Positions 45,422 to 54,618 of a stretch of 64,000 bases of DNA are shown piece after piece. The translations under genes were made by a program, and so were the position numbers. Source of the stretch: Meridianimarinicoccus zhengii (GTDB lineage Bacteria > Pseudomonadota > Alphaproteobacteria > Rhodobacterales > Rhodobacteraceae); contig NZ_QDFI01000014.1 in NCBI RefSeq assembly GCF_003254465.1, positions 1 to 64,000 on the forward strand. The letters run 5' to 3'. The notes under the pieces were generated by a model, which was not told the origin of the DNA, ran no database searches, and saw nothing but the letters and a program-made list of their open reading frames with translations. Every line of letters starts with the position of its first letter. The first letter of the stretch is position 1.

Positions 45422-45781
45422 ATGACACTTTCCGAAATTGCGCAGGCATTGGTGGATGGCTGCCGCGCGGGGACGGAGGAGGCCAACCTGGAACGGCTCT
45501 ACGCGCCGGAGGCGGTCTCCGTGGAGGCGCAGGACACGGGCAACGGACGGGTCGCCGAAGGGCTGGACGCGATCCGGGCCAAGCATGCGTGGTGGGCCGA
45601 GAATGCGACGGTGCACGCGGCGGAGGTCGAGGGCCCCTTTAACCATGGCGATGACCGCTTCGCGGTGATCTTCCGGATCGATGCAACCCTGTTCGGCGAG
45701 CGGACCCGGATGGCCGAGGTCGCCATTTACACGGTCGCCGATGGGCGCATCGTGCGCGAAGAGTTCTATTACGGGTCCTGA
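45422..45781 (+). CDS. SnoaL-like/ketosteroid isomerase-fold protein
   Basis: 119 residues with an NTF2-like pattern: N-terminal helix (LSEIAQALVDGCRAG), YAPEAVSVEA, GLDAIRAKHAWWAEN, then FAVIFRIDATLFGERTRMAEVAIYTVADGRIVREEFYY. The fold hosts isomerases, hydrolases and non-catalytic ligand binders, so the role is open. It is close behind hemF with GGAGGAG before the start and is probably co-transcribed. Confidence 0.83.
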   Translation: MTLSEIAQALVDGCRAGTEEANLERLYAPEAVSVEAQDTGNGRVAEGLDAIRAKHAWWAENATVHAAEVEGPFNHGDDRFAVIFRIDATLFGERTRMAEVAIYTVADGRIVREEFYYGS

Positions 45782-45937
45782 CGACAGCTTTCGGCGGTCA
45801 CCGGATGATGCCGGTCGAGGCGCCTGGCCACGCCGGGTTGCGTTGCAGCAGGACTGTTGAGATGATGTGCGCCGCAGGGGCGGCACGGCGGGTCGGCGAC
45901 GGCGACTGCCCGACAGCGATGCGGGAAGGTGGCCGTG

Positions 45938-47503
45938 TCAGGGGTGGCGGCGGATCGGGCGCATGGCCGCATCGAGTTCGGCGTCTCGCGTGCGCAGCCA
46001 GTCGCAGCAGGCGTCGAACGGCATGGGGCGGCCGATACCGAACCCCTGCACGTGGTTGCAGCCGAGCTGCGCCAGCATCGCGTGTTCGGGTTGGCTTTCC
46101 ACGCCCTCGGCCAGCGATTCGAGCCCGAGATGGTCGCACATGGACAGGATGGTCATCATCATCTTCTGCTGCGCGCGATCCTGATCCACGCCGGTCACGA
46201 AACTGCGGTCGATCTTGATCCGCCGCACGGGCAACCGGTGCAGGGTCGTGATCGACGCGTGGCCCGTGCCGAAATCGTCGAGATCGATCCGGCAGCCCAT
46301 GTTGGCCAGCGCCCTGACATTGCGCAACACGGGGCTGTCGCCGGCGCCGCTGCCGCCGGCGGCCACGACGCTTTCCAGCACCTCGATCGCCAGCCGGTCG
46401 GCATGCAGGTCGTGCCGGTCGAGCATCCACGCGATACGCTGCGCCAGATGCGGGTCGCGCAGATCGGCTTCCGACATGTTCACACCGACTGACGGTATGT
46501 CGAATCCGGCCCGATCCCACGCTGTCAGCGCGTCGAGAGACTGGTCGAGCATGACATTCCCAAGCCGTTCCAGAAGTCCCGCGGCTGCCAGCGCGGGCAG
46601 GAAATCGGCAGGCGGCACCAGCCCGTGATCCGGATGGGTCCACCGCGCCAGCGCCTCGAAGCCGCTGATGCGGCCCGTATCGGTGCAGATCTGCGGCTGG
46701 AACCAGGCCGTGAAATCGCCGGCCGCAAGCGCCCTGGCAGCATCCCTTGCGAGCGCTGTCCGACGGGATTGTCGGTCGCGGATGCCCGGTGCGAAGACTC
46801 GGATCGTCCCGACACCTTCGGCGAGCGCATCGGCCAGCGCCGCCGCCGCGGCGTCCAGGATGGCCGCGGGTGTCGCGGGTCGCCGCCCCGGTTCCGCGTC
46901 GGAGGCGGCTGCCCCGCGGCCCGGATTTGCCGGCGCGATATCCGCGCCGCGGCACAGACCGACCGTGGCGGCGAGCTGCATGCCGCCGCAATCCGCTTCC
47001 GCAAGGGACGCGGTGACCGCGCCCTGCACACGAGCCGCCAACTGGACCGCGTCTTCAAGATCGGGCGCCGATCCCGGCGCAAGCACGATCACGATATCTG
47101 CGCTGCCGCGGCGTTCGATCTGGTCGCCGGCGCGCAGAATCTTCGCAAGGCGGGCCGTGCGCGCCACCATCACAGGGTGGTCAGGGGGGGCCCCGGTCGC
47201 CGGGTCCGACAGCCTCAGCCAGAGACAGACCGCGTCGCCTTCGGCTGCCAGCGCGCGGGCGATGGCAGCCGCGGCGCCAGCGGGGGCCGCGGCATGGCGC
47301 CGGAACACGGGCCAGGACCAAAGCGCAGGGACCGCCGCCGCCGCAATGGCCAGCACAACGGCGAGCCACCAAGCGCCCGCAAGTCCCGCGACCATCACGC
47401 AGGCGCAAAGCGTGGCGACGCCCCAGGCCGCGCCACGGCCTTCCGCCTTGCGGACAAGCCAGTGCCCCGTCGCCGTCAGAGCTGTTGCATTCCGACCGGT
47501 CAT
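45938..47503 (-). CDS. Cyclic-di-GMP phosphodiesterase (EAL) with degenerate GGDEF domain
   Basis: 521 residues. An N-terminal membrane hairpin (about 26-67) is followed by a GGDEF-like domain in which the signature is lost (RRGSADIVIV at about 131-140), so no cyclase activity is expected. The EAL domain is intact: EALARW (Glu283), VNMSE (Asn342), IEVLES (Glu374), DLDDFGTG (Asp409/410), IKIDRSF (Lys430) and AEGVES. It should degrade c-di-GMP to pGpG at the membrane and so favour motility over attachment. No sensor domain is apparent. Confidence 0.92.
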   Translation of the reverse strand: MTGRNATALTATGHWLVRKAEGRGAAWGVATLCACVMVAGLAGAWWLAVVLAIAAAAVPALWSWPVFRRHAAAPAGAAAAIARALAAEGDAVCLWLRLSDPATGAPPDHPVMVARTARLAKILRAGDQIERRGSADIVIVLAPGSAPDLEDAVQLAARVQGAVTASLAEADCGGMQLAATVGLCRGADIAPANPGRGAAASDAEPGRRPATPAAILDAAAAALADALAEGVGTIRVFAPGIRDRQSRRTALARDAARALAAGDFTAWFQPQICTDTGRISGFEALARWTHPDHGLVPPADFLPALAAAGLLERLGNVMLDQSLDALTAWDRAGFDIPSVGVNMSEADLRDPHLAQRIAWMLDRHDLHADRLAIEVLESVVAAGGSGAGDSPVLRNVRALANMGCRIDLDDFGTGHASITTLHRLPVRRIKIDRSFVTGVDQDRAQQKMMMTILSMCDHLGLESLAEGVESQPEHAMLAQLGCNHVQGFGIGRPMPFDACCDWLRTRDAELDAAMRPIRRHP

Positions 47504-47590
47504 CGCACCTCTTCCCTTTGCCGTGGTCCCGTGATCGCGCGCGGGCCATGACGGCCGGGTTAATCGGCCTGCCGGAAATTGTGCTGTATT

Positions 47591-48466
47591 TTAATCGATG
47601 TCTTCGGGTGTGCCCGGTTCGGTGCGCGCGGCCAGTGCCAGGCCCGCGAAATCGAAGAGCTTCGGGTCGAGAAGATGCGACGGGCGCGCATTGGTCAACG
47701 CACGGAAGATCACCTGGCGCCGTCCGGGGCTGCGCGCCTCCCAGCCGTCGAGAATCGCCTTGACCTGCTGGCGTTGCAGCCCGTCCTGGCTGCCGCAGAG
47801 ATCGCAGGGGATGATGGGATAGCCCATGGCGCGGGCGAACCGGTCGCAATCGGCTTCGGCCACATGCGCCAGCGGCCGCAGCACGAAGAGATCGCCGTCT
47901 TCGTTCAGCAGCTTCGGCGGCATCGTCGCCAGCCGCCCGCCATGGAACAGGTTCATGAAGAACGTCTCGAGAATGTCGTCGCGGTGGTGGCCGAGCACGA
48001 CCGCCTCGCAACCTTCTTCGCGGGCGATACGGTAAAGATTGCCCCGCCGCAGCCGCGAACACAGTGCGCAATAGGTCCGCCCGGCGGGCACCTTGTCCAT
48101 GACGATGGAATAGGTGTCCTGGTATTCGATCCGGTGCGGCACGCCCATGCGTTCCAGAAATTCCGGCAGGACGGTCGCGGGAAAGCCCGGTTGCCCCTGG
48201 TCGAGATTGCAGGCCAGCAGGTCCACGGGCAAAAGCCCGCGCCACTGCAATTCGTGCAGCACCGCCAGAAGCGTGTAGCTGTCCTTGCCGCCCGACAGGC
48301 ACACGAGCCAGCGTGGCCGCCGCGCCGTGTCGGACCGGTCCACCATCCCGTAGGCATCGATCGCCTCGCGCGCCTGGCGCACGATGCGCTTGCGCAGCTT
48401 CCGGAACTCGGTGGTTCCGGGTGCGCCATGGAACAGGGGGTGGATGTCGTCGCCATCGTCAAGCAT
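47591..48466 (-). CDS. ttcA: tRNA 2-thiocytidine synthetase TtcA
   Basis: 291 residues. PP-loop SGGKDS (58-63) for ATP and the two Cys pairs C133-AL-C136 and C221-DL-C224 that hold the [4Fe-4S] cluster. It thiolates C32 of certain tRNAs, including arginine tRNAs such as the ACG species encoded at 54542. [19 protein letters not shown] is diagnostic. It lies upstream of the EAL gene on the same strand. Confidence 0.95.
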   Translation of the reverse strand: MLDDGDDIHPLFHGAPGTTEFRKLRKRIVRQAREAIDAYGMVDRSDTARRPRWLVCLSGGKDSYTLLAVLHELQWRGLLPVDLLACNLDQGQPGFPATVLPEFLERMGVPHRIEYQDTYSIVMDKVPAGRTYCALCSRLRRGNLYRIAREEGCEAVVLGHHRDDILETFFMNLFHGGRLATMPPKLLNEDGDLFVLRPLAHVAEADCDRFARAMGYPIIPCDLCGSQDGLQRQQVKAILDGWEARSPGRRQVIFRALTNARPSHLLDPKLFDFAGLALAARTEPGTPEDID

Positions 48467-48596
48467 GGCGCTGCCCTAGCGTCCGCGCCCCGCCCTGGCA
48501 AGCGCCGCGCGCAAAGCCCGGCTGCGGGTGGCGGATTTTTCTCGCCTTTCGCGGGCAAGCGTTTAGCCTGCGGGCACCCCAGGATCGGAGGCAGGG

Positions 48597-49568
48597 ATGG
48601 TCGATTACGTTTTCACGGCGCGCCGGATCGAAAAGGGCAGCTTCGGGAGCGAACCCGGGCCGGTGCGTTTCCTAGAGGTGCCGGCGGGCGCAGGCGCCCC
48701 CGCGCCGGATCACCAGGTCCGCAAGACGGCGTGGATCCGCGCCGTGCAGGACGTGGCGGCGGGACGCACGAACCCCGTTACCGGTCAGCCCATCGGCGAT
48801 ATCGTGATCTACGTCCATGGCTACAATCACGACCCGGCGACCATGCTCGCGCGCCTTCGCAACCTGCGCGAAGGGCTGGAGGCGGAGGGGTTCACCGGCG
48901 CGGTGGTCGGCTTCGACTGGCCCTCTGCGGACAGTGCACTCAACTATCTGGAGGACCGCTGGGATGCGCGGCAGACCGCGTACCTGTTGATGCGCGAAGG
49001 CATCGAGAGCTTCGTCCGGATGCAGCGCCCGGAGTGCGAGATCAACCTCCACGTGATGGCCCATTCGATGGGCAGCTTCGTAGTGCGCGAGGCGTTCGAC
49101 TATGCCGATGACCGCCGGTCGGTCGCGTCGGTGAGCTGGTCGATCAGCCAGGTGCTGCTGTTCGGCGCCGATGTGGCGGCGGGGTCGCTGGCGGATGGGC
49201 AGCCGAAATCCTCGTCGCTTTACCGGCACTGCAACCGGGTGACGAATTTCTTCAACCACTACGACAGCGTGCTGTCACTGTCGAACATCAAGCGGATCGG
49301 CGTGGCGCCGCGCGCGGGCCGCGTGGGTTTGCCCGTGGACAGCCCGCGCAAGGCGGTTAACGTGGATTGCTCGGCGCGGTTCAAGGCGGTGGCAGATGCC
49401 TACAGGGACGATCCCTTTGCCGGGCATCGCTGGTATTTCACCGACAGGACGTTCCTGCGCGATGCGTATGAGACGATCATGGGCGACACGGACCGCCACG
49501 GGATCACCACCCGGGAACAGGCGGGTGAAGCGCTGGCGATGAAGGCGGCGCCGGTGGCGCAAGGCTAG
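48597..49568 (+). CDS. Alpha/beta hydrolase, DUF900-type
   Basis: 323 residues. IVIYVHGYNHDPATMLARL near residue 70 forms the oxyanion strand and the nucleophile elbow is AHSMGS with Ser157; FDWPSADSALNYLEDRWDAR between them is the DUF900 signature. It is likely an esterase or lipase-like enzyme, cytoplasmic (no signal peptide). GGAGG lies before the ATG at 48597. Divergent from ttcA. The 145 bases to yidD hold no gene. Confidence 0.87.
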   Translation: MVDYVFTARRIEKGSFGSEPGPVRFLEVPAGAGAPAPDHQVRKTAWIRAVQDVAAGRTNPVTGQPIGDIVIYVHGYNHDPATMLARLRNLREGLEAEGFTGAVVGFDWPSADSALNYLEDRWDARQTAYLLMREGIESFVRMQRPECEINLHVMAHSMGSFVVREAFDYADDRRSVASVSWSISQVLLFGADVAAGSLADGQPKSSSLYRHCNRVTNFFNHYDSVLSLSNIKRIGVAPRAGRVGLPVDSPRKAVNVDCSARFKAVADAYRDDPFAGHRWYFTDRTFLRDAYETIMGDTDRHGITTREQAGEALAMKAAPVAQG

Positions 49569-49713
49569 TCCGTGCCGCGACAGGCCCGGAAGCGGTCTCG
49601 CGCGCCGTCGACCTGCCATGTCGGAAGATCCGTGCGTGCCGGCCGCCGGGTGCGCATGTCCGAGCGGACCGGGCGCAACCGATCACGCTCACGGGGCGTG
49701 GTCCGCGGATCGG

Positions 49714-49935
49714 TCAGTCTGGAACGTTGTCGATCCCCGAACCGCCCCAGGGATGGCAGCGCGCGATACGCCGCGCCGCGAGCCAGCCGCCGTGGAGCGC
49801 CCCGTGACGCTCCAGCGCCTCCAGCGCATAGGCGGAACAGGTGGGATGAAAGCGGCAGCCGTGTCCGACCCATGGCGACAGCAGCAACCGATAGGCGCGC
49901 ACGGGCAGGGCTACCACATGGGCAAGGGGGGTCAC
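49714..49935 (-). CDS. yidD: Membrane protein insertion efficiency factor YidD
   Basis: 73 residues. The family is unmistakable: [32 protein letters not shown] and RIARCHPWG. It is a small amphipathic inner-membrane protein that assists YidC-dependent insertion. It overlaps rnpA by four bases in the conserved order rpmH-rnpA-yidD. yidC, which normally follows in this group, is absent here. Confidence 0.96.
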   Translation of the reverse strand: MTPLAHVVALPVRAYRLLLSPWVGHGCRFHPTCSAYALEALERHGALHGGWLAARRIARCHPWGGSGIDNVPD

Positions 49936-50372
49936 GGCGCGCCTGTGCCGTGGAGCCGGTCGAGCGCATCGGCGAGATCGGCCTGCATCACGGCGAAATC
50001 CCGTGTGGCGGTCACGCCCGACCGCCCGATCAGCACGTAATCCCAGCCCCTCTGGCCATGCGCGGGCAGCACGGAGCGGGCCAACGCGCGCAGCCGCCGC
50101 TTCACGCGGTTGCGGGCCACGGCATTGCCGACCTTCTTGGAACAGGTGAACCCGACGCGCAGGGCCTCCGGGGCCGTTTCATCTTCGCGGCGGGCGCGGG
50201 CCTGCACGATGAAGCCGGACGTGGCCCGGTGCCGCGCGCGGGCCGCAGCAAGGAAATCCGCACGCCGCGTGAGTGTCTGAAGCTGCAGATGCGTTTCAAC
50301 AGGGAAAGCGCCGTCACCTTGCGGTGCGGCGCGGTCTGTCTGCGTGTCGCCGGGAACCTGGGGTCCGGCCAT
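49932..50372 (-). CDS. rnpA: Ribonuclease P protein component
   Basis: 146 residues. The RNase P protein fold is shown by [36 protein letters not shown] and RRLRALAR, where the RNR motif contacts P RNA. It matures the 5' ends of tRNAs. The first 30 residues ([19 protein letters not shown]) are poorly conserved; the ATG at 50372 lies 17 bases after the rpmH stop, but a downstream start is possible since no ribosome site is obvious. Confidence 0.93.
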   Translation of the reverse strand: MAGPQVPGDTQTDRAAPQGDGAFPVETHLQLQTLTRRADFLAAARARHRATSGFIVQARARREDETAPEALRVGFTCSKKVGNAVARNRVKRRLRALARSVLPAHGQRGWDYVLIGRSGVTATRDFAVMQADLADALDRLHGTGAP

Positions 50373-50389
50373 GGCCTACGCCCGCGGTG

Positions 50390-50524
50390 TTACGCGCTCA
50401 GCGACTTGCGACCCTGCGCGCGACGCGCGTTCAGGATCTTGCGGCCGGCCTTGGTGGCCATGCGTGCGCGGAAACCGTGGCGCCGCTTGCGGACCAGGTT
50501 GCTCGGCTGAAAGGTGCGTTTCAT
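50390..50524 (-). CDS. rpmH: 50S ribosomal protein L34
   Basis: 44 residues: [20 protein letters not shown], then [20 protein letters not shown]. Full-length and highly basic, as L34 always is. First gene of rpmH-rnpA-yidD, with a good promoter about 70 bases upstream. Confidence 0.98.
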   Translation of the reverse strand: MKRTFQPSNLVRKRRHGFRARMATKAGRKILNARRAQGRKSLSA

Positions 50525-50591
50525 CGCGCCGTCTCCGTTGTTTGCGGCTCTGCGCGGCGGATTCGCGCGGCCGGGGAATATCGAAGCCCCG

Positions 50592-50620
50592 CTGTTAGGG
50601 GCAAAAGCACGGCCCGTCAA
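50592..50620 (-). promoter_or_regulatory. rpmH operon promoter
   Basis: On the minus strand TTGACG (50620-50615), a 17-base spacer and TAACAG (50597-50592). This predicts a transcript starting near 50585 and a 60-base leader before rpmH. Confidence 0.6.
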
Positions 50621-50805
50621 TTCCGCTCCGGGGCGAAACCTGCAATATTTTGCCCGGAATCCGGGATGCGCGGGGGGCAGGACTGAAACAAAACCCCCGT
50701 CCCGGTCACGCCCGGCCCCGATGCATCAATGGGGCGTGAGAAGGGGTATGCCCATCGCGCCGGACAGGGCAGGTGTTGGTCAGCCAACAGCCCGAGGTGC
50801 CCCGG

Positions 50806-51552
50806 ATGACCCATGACCCGCAACCCGCCGCCAAGCGACGAAGCCAGGGCGGGATCGCCCGGCGGCTTCCGATCCTCGCCATCGTCGTCGTCGCCCTGGT
50901 CGGCGGCTACGCGTTGCGCGATTACCTGAGCTTCGAGGCGCTGGCCGAGAACCGCGCGGCGCTGATCGCGTTCCGCGACACGCATTACGCGTTGACCGTC
51001 GCGGCGTTCGTCGCCGCCTATGCGGCCATCGTGGCTTTCAGCCTGCCAGGGGCCACCATTGCCACGCTCACGGGCGGCTTCCTGTTCTCCACCTTTCCGG
51101 GTGTTCTGTTCAACGTGACGGCGGCGACGCTGGGGGCGGTCGGCATCTTCCTCGCGGCGCGCTGGGGGTTCGGCGAACGGCTGGTGGCGCGGATGAATAC
51201 CTCCACCGGCACGGTGCGGCGCATCAAGGACGGGATCGACGCCAACCAGTGGGAGATGCTGTTCCTGATCCGCCTTGTACCCGCGGTGCCGTTCTTCGTG
51301 GCCAACCTCGTGCCCGCCTTGGTGGGCGTGCCGCTGCGCCGCTTTGCAATCACCACCTTCCTCGGGATCATCCCCGGCGGGCTCGTCTATACCTCGGTCG
51401 GCGCGGGGCTGGGCGAAGTGTTCGAACGCGGCGAGACCCCGGATCTCGGGATCATCTTCACCCCGCCGATCCTGCTGCCGATCCTCGGGCTGTGCCTTCT
51501 GGCCGCCCTTCCCATCGTTCTCAAGGCCGTGCGCGGCAAGAAAGGTCTGTGA
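50806..51552 (+). CDS. TVP38/TMEM64-family (DedA-like) membrane protein
   Basis: 248 residues, about six membrane segments. The VTT/SNARE-associated domain is seen in FSLPGATIATLTGGFLFS, WEMLFLIRLVPAVPFFVANL (with the conserved Arg) and FLGIIPGGLVYTSVGAGLG. Relatives are lipid scramblases or transporters involved in membrane homeostasis and metal tolerance. The ATG at 50806 follows GAGGTG; a GTG at 50773 would add 11 residues. It is directly followed, after three bases, by a MerA-like flavoprotein, a recurrent pairing in proteobacteria. Confidence 0.88.
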   Translation: MTHDPQPAAKRRSQGGIARRLPILAIVVVALVGGYALRDYLSFEALAENRAALIAFRDTHYALTVAAFVAAYAAIVAFSLPGATIATLTGGFLFSTFPGVLFNVTAATLGAVGIFLAARWGFGERLVARMNTSTGTVRRIKDGIDANQWEMLFLIRLVPAVPFFVANLVPALVGVPLRRFAITTFLGIIPGGLVYTSVGAGLGEVFERGETPDLGIIFTPPILLPILGLCLLAALPIVLKAVRGKKGL

Positions 51553-51555
51553 ATC

Positions 51556-52971
51556 ATGGACAAGATCACCTGTGACATCTGCATCATCGGCGGCGGCTCG
51601 GGCGGGCTGTCGGTGGCGGCGGGTGCGGCGCAGATGGGCGCGCGGACCGTGCTGGTCGAAGGCCACAAGATGGGAGGCGATTGCCTGAACTATGGCTGCG
51701 TGCCCTCGAAGGCGCTGCTGGCGGCCGCCAAGGCCGCCCACGCGCAGGAAAGCGGGGCAGCCTTTGGCGTGGCACCCCACGTGCCCCATGTCGATTTCGC
51801 CGCCGCCAAGGATCATGTCACGCGCGCCATCGCCACCATCGAACCCCATGACAGCGTGGAGCGGTTCGAGGGGCTGGGCGTGCGCGTCATCCAGGACTGG
51901 GGCCGCTTTACCGGCCCGCGCACGCTGGAGGCCGGCGGGCACGAGATCACCGCGCGCCGCTTCGTCATCGCCACCGGGTCGGGGCCGTTCGTGCCGCCCA
52001 TTCCGGGATTGGACGGCGTGCCCTACCTGACGAACGAGACCGTGTTCGACCTGCGCGACCGGCCCGAGCACCTGATCGTCATCGGGGGCGGACCCATCGG
52101 GATGGAGATGGCGCAGGCGCACCGGCGGCTGGGATGCCGTGTCACCGTGATCGAGGCGGCCAAGGCATTGGGGCGCGAGGATCCCGAGCTTGCCGCCATC
52201 GCGCTCGAAAATCTGCGCGCCGAAGGGATCGAGATCCGCGAAGACACCGCCGTGACCGCCGTGGCGGGGCAGGCGGGGGCGATCACCGTCACCACCGGCG
52301 CGGGTGACGTGACCGGCTCGCACCTGCTGGTGGCCGTGGGGCGGCGCGTGGCCCTTGACCGGCTGAACCTTGCGGCGGCGGGGGTGGAGCACACGCCGCG
52401 CGGCGTGACGGTGGATGCCGGGCTGCGCAGCACGAACCGCCGGATCTACGCCGTCGGCGATGCGGCGGGTGGCGCGCAGTTCACCCATCTGGCGGGCTAT
52501 CACGCTGGGCTCGTGATCCGTTCGGCCCTGTTCGGCCTGCCCGCAAAGGCACGCACCGACCATATCCCGCGCGCCACCTATACTGACCCGGAACTTGCAC
52601 AGGTCGGGCTGACGGAGGCCGAGGCGCGCAAGGACCACGGCGACAAGCTGGAAGTCTACCGCGTGCCGTTTTCCGGCAACGACCGCGCCATAGCCCAGGG
52701 TCAGACCGACGGATTGTTGAAACTGATGGTGGTGCGCGGGCGGCCAGTGGGCGTTTCCATCGTCGGGCCGCAGGCAGGCGAACTGATCGGGCTCTGGGCG
52801 CTGGTGATCGCCAACCGGCTCAAACTGACTGCGGTCGCGAATATGGTTGCCCCCTATCCGACCTTGGGCGAGATTGGCAAACGGGCGGCGGGTGCCTATT
52901 TCAGCCCGCGCCTGTTCGAAAGCGCAACGGTCAAGCGGATCGTGGGTCTGGTGCAGCGCATCCTGCCCTAG
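51556..52971 (+). CDS. MerA/dihydrolipoamide dehydrogenase-like FAD disulfide oxidoreductase
   Basis: 471 residues. FAD site ICIIGGGSGGLSVAAGAAQMG, redox-active disulfide Cys43/Cys48 (GGDCLNYGCVPSKALL), NAD(P) site VIGGGPIGMEMAQAHRRLG, and a C-terminal dimerisation domain with HLAGYHAGLV and TYTDPELAQVGLTEAEA. It has no N-terminal HMA domain and no C-terminal Cys pair, so it is not a true mercuric reductase; the substrate disulfide is unknown. Probably co-transcribed with the TVP38 gene. Confidence 0.9.
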   Translation: MDKITCDICIIGGGSGGLSVAAGAAQMGARTVLVEGHKMGGDCLNYGCVPSKALLAAAKAAHAQESGAAFGVAPHVPHVDFAAAKDHVTRAIATIEPHDSVERFEGLGVRVIQDWGRFTGPRTLEAGGHEITARRFVIATGSGPFVPPIPGLDGVPYLTNETVFDLRDRPEHLIVIGGGPIGMEMAQAHRRLGCRVTVIEAAKALGREDPELAAIALENLRAEGIEIREDTAVTAVAGQAGAITVTTGAGDVTGSHLLVAVGRRVALDRLNLAAAGVEHTPRGVTVDAGLRSTNRRIYAVGDAAGGAQFTHLAGYHAGLVIRSALFGLPAKARTDHIPRATYTDPELAQVGLTEAEARKDHGDKLEVYRVPFSGNDRAIAQGQTDGLLKLMVVRGRPVGVSIVGPQAGELIGLWALVIANRLKLTAVANMVAPYPTLGEIGKRAAGAYFSPRLFESATVKRIVGLVQRILP

Positions 52972-53022
52972 GCTGCCCCGCCGCGACCGGACCCGAAGCC
53001 GCAAGGAGCCGCGCAACCGCCC

Positions 53023-54423
53023 ATGCTCAACACGTTATCCGGGCGTTTCCTCGTGCTCACGATCCTGTTCGTGATGCTGGCCGAAGTGCTGATCTTCGTA
53101 CCCTCGGTCGCGCGTTTCCGGCAGGACTACCTGCTGGACCGGCTGGAACGGGCGCAGATCGCGTCGCTTGCGCTGTTGTCCGAAGGCATGGTGGACCCGC
53201 AGCTCGAGGTCGAGTTGCTGGAGAACGCCGAGGTCTACAACGTCGTGCTGCGCCGCGATGCGACCCGGCAACTCGTGCTGTCATCGCAGATCCCCCGGCC
53301 CATCGCGGCGACTTATGACCTGCGCGCGCCCATGGCGGCAGCGCTGATCGGCGATGCGATGCGGCAGATCCTGTCGCGCGAGGACCGGATCGTCCGGGTG
53401 ATCGGCAACCCGACCCGCGATGCCGGTCTGATGATCGAGATCACCATGGACACCGCGCCCCTGCGCGCCGCGATGCTGGATTACGGGTTCCGGATCCTGG
53501 TCCTGTCGGCGGTTATCTCGGCGGTCACGGCGGGTCTGCTGTTCTTCGCCGTGCGCCAGATGATGGTGATCCCCATCCGCAACGTGGTGTCCCACATGAA
53601 AGCCTATGCGGAGGCGCCGGAGGATGCGCGCCGCATCATCGCCCCCAGCGCCACGGTGCGGGAACTGCGCGATGCGGAGACCGCCCTCCAGGCGCTCCAG
53701 ACCGACCTGAGCAGCGCCCTGCGCCAGAAGGAACGGCTGGCGCAGCTCGGCGGTGCCGTGGCCAAGGTGAGCCACGACCTGCGCAACATCCTCACCACGG
53801 CGCAATTGTTCGCCGACACGCTGGGGCGCAGCGACGATCCGCGCGTCGCGCGGTCCGCGCCCAAGCTGGTGGGCGCGATCAGCCGCGCGGTCAGCCTGTG
53901 CGAAGGGACACTCGCCTTCGGCAAGGCCGAAGAGCCGCCGCCGCGGCTGGGCCATCACGACCTGCATTCCCTTGTCGAGGATACGCTCGACAGCGAACGG
54001 ATGGCCGCCGGCGACGATACCGTGACACTGGAAAACGCCGTGGCGCCGGGGTTGATGCTGCGCTGCGATGCGGACCAGGTCCTGCGGGTGCTGGGCAATC
54101 TCGTGCGCAACGCGCGACAGGCCCTCGCCGCGACCGGACGGCCGGGGTACGTGCGGGTGGAGGCGACGACGACCGACGCCGAGTGGCGCGTGCGGGTGTG
54201 CGATACCGGCCCCGGCCTGCCGCCCAAGGCGCGCGAGCATCTTTTCAAGCCCTTCCAGGGGAGCTTCCGTAAAGGCGGCATCGGGCTTGGGCTTGTGATC
54301 GCGGCCGAACTGGTGCGCGGTCACGGCGGCAAATTGCGGCTTGAACGGACGGGGCCGGAGGGCACGGTCTTCGAAATCCTGCTCCCCCGCGACCGGGCGG
54401 CGCCGCAGGGCACGGTCGACTGA
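53023..54423 (+). CDS. Sensor histidine kinase (orphan)
   Basis: 466 residues. TM1 about 8-28, periplasmic domain to about 155, TM2 about 156-178, HAMP to about 230. HisKA has phospho-acceptor His251 (AKVSHDLRNILTTAQLF), then HATPase_c with N box NLVRNARQAL, G1 DTGPGLP and G2 GIGLGLVIA. No response regulator is adjacent, so its partner must be elsewhere. The sensed signal is unknown. It lies 51 bases after the flavoprotein gene on the same strand. Confidence 0.93.
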   Translation: MLNTLSGRFLVLTILFVMLAEVLIFVPSVARFRQDYLLDRLERAQIASLALLSEGMVDPQLEVELLENAEVYNVVLRRDATRQLVLSSQIPRPIAATYDLRAPMAAALIGDAMRQILSREDRIVRVIGNPTRDAGLMIEITMDTAPLRAAMLDYGFRILVLSAVISAVTAGLLFFAVRQMMVIPIRNVVSHMKAYAEAPEDARRIIAPSATVRELRDAETALQALQTDLSSALRQKERLAQLGGAVAKVSHDLRNILTTAQLFADTLGRSDDPRVARSAPKLVGAISRAVSLCEGTLAFGKAEEPPPRLGHHDLHSLVEDTLDSERMAAGDDTVTLENAVAPGLMLRCDADQVLRVLGNLVRNARQALAATGRPGYVRVEATTTDAEWRVRVCDTGPGLPPKAREHLFKPFQGSFRKGGIGLGLVIAAELVRGHGGKLRLERTGPEGTVFEILLPRDRAAPQGTVD

Positions 54424-54502
54424 GCGATCCCTGTTGCCCTGCCTTGCGGTACTCGGGCATGGGCGCGCGCGGGGGGGCAGGCGGATTTGCGCAGATTACC
54501 CC

Positions 54503-54531
54503 TTGCGGTCGTCCGCACCCCGGACTAGAAC
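54503..54531 (+). promoter_or_regulatory. tRNA-Arg promoter
   Basis: TTGCGG (54503-54508), a 17-base spacer and TAGAAC (54526-54531), placing a transcript start a few bases before the tRNA. Confidence 0.5.
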
Positions 54532-54541
54532 GCCGCCCTAC

Positions 54542-54618
54542 GCGCTGGTAGCTCAGTTGGATAGAGTACTTGACTACGAATCAAGGGGTCGGGGGTTCGA
54601 ATCCTCCCCAGCGCGCCA
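54542..54618 (+). tRNA. tRNA-Arg (anticodon ACG)
   Basis: 77 bases with full cloverleaf: acceptor GCGCTGG/CCAGCGC, D arm GCTC/GAGT, anticodon stem CTTGA/TCAAG with loop CTACGAA (ACG at 54576-54578, expected to be edited to ICG), T arm GGGGG-TTCGAAT-CCTCC, discriminator G and encoded CCA (54616-54618). It reads CGU, CGC and CGA codons. Confidence 0.98.

Noticed and set aside
49565-49969. 134-codon minus-strand frame over yidD
   Set aside because: Different frame from the unmistakable yidD; Arg-rich shadow.
51556-52971. Mercuric reductase (merA)
   Set aside because: Lacks the N-terminal HMA domain and the C-terminal Cys pair that bind mercury, and no mer genes are near.
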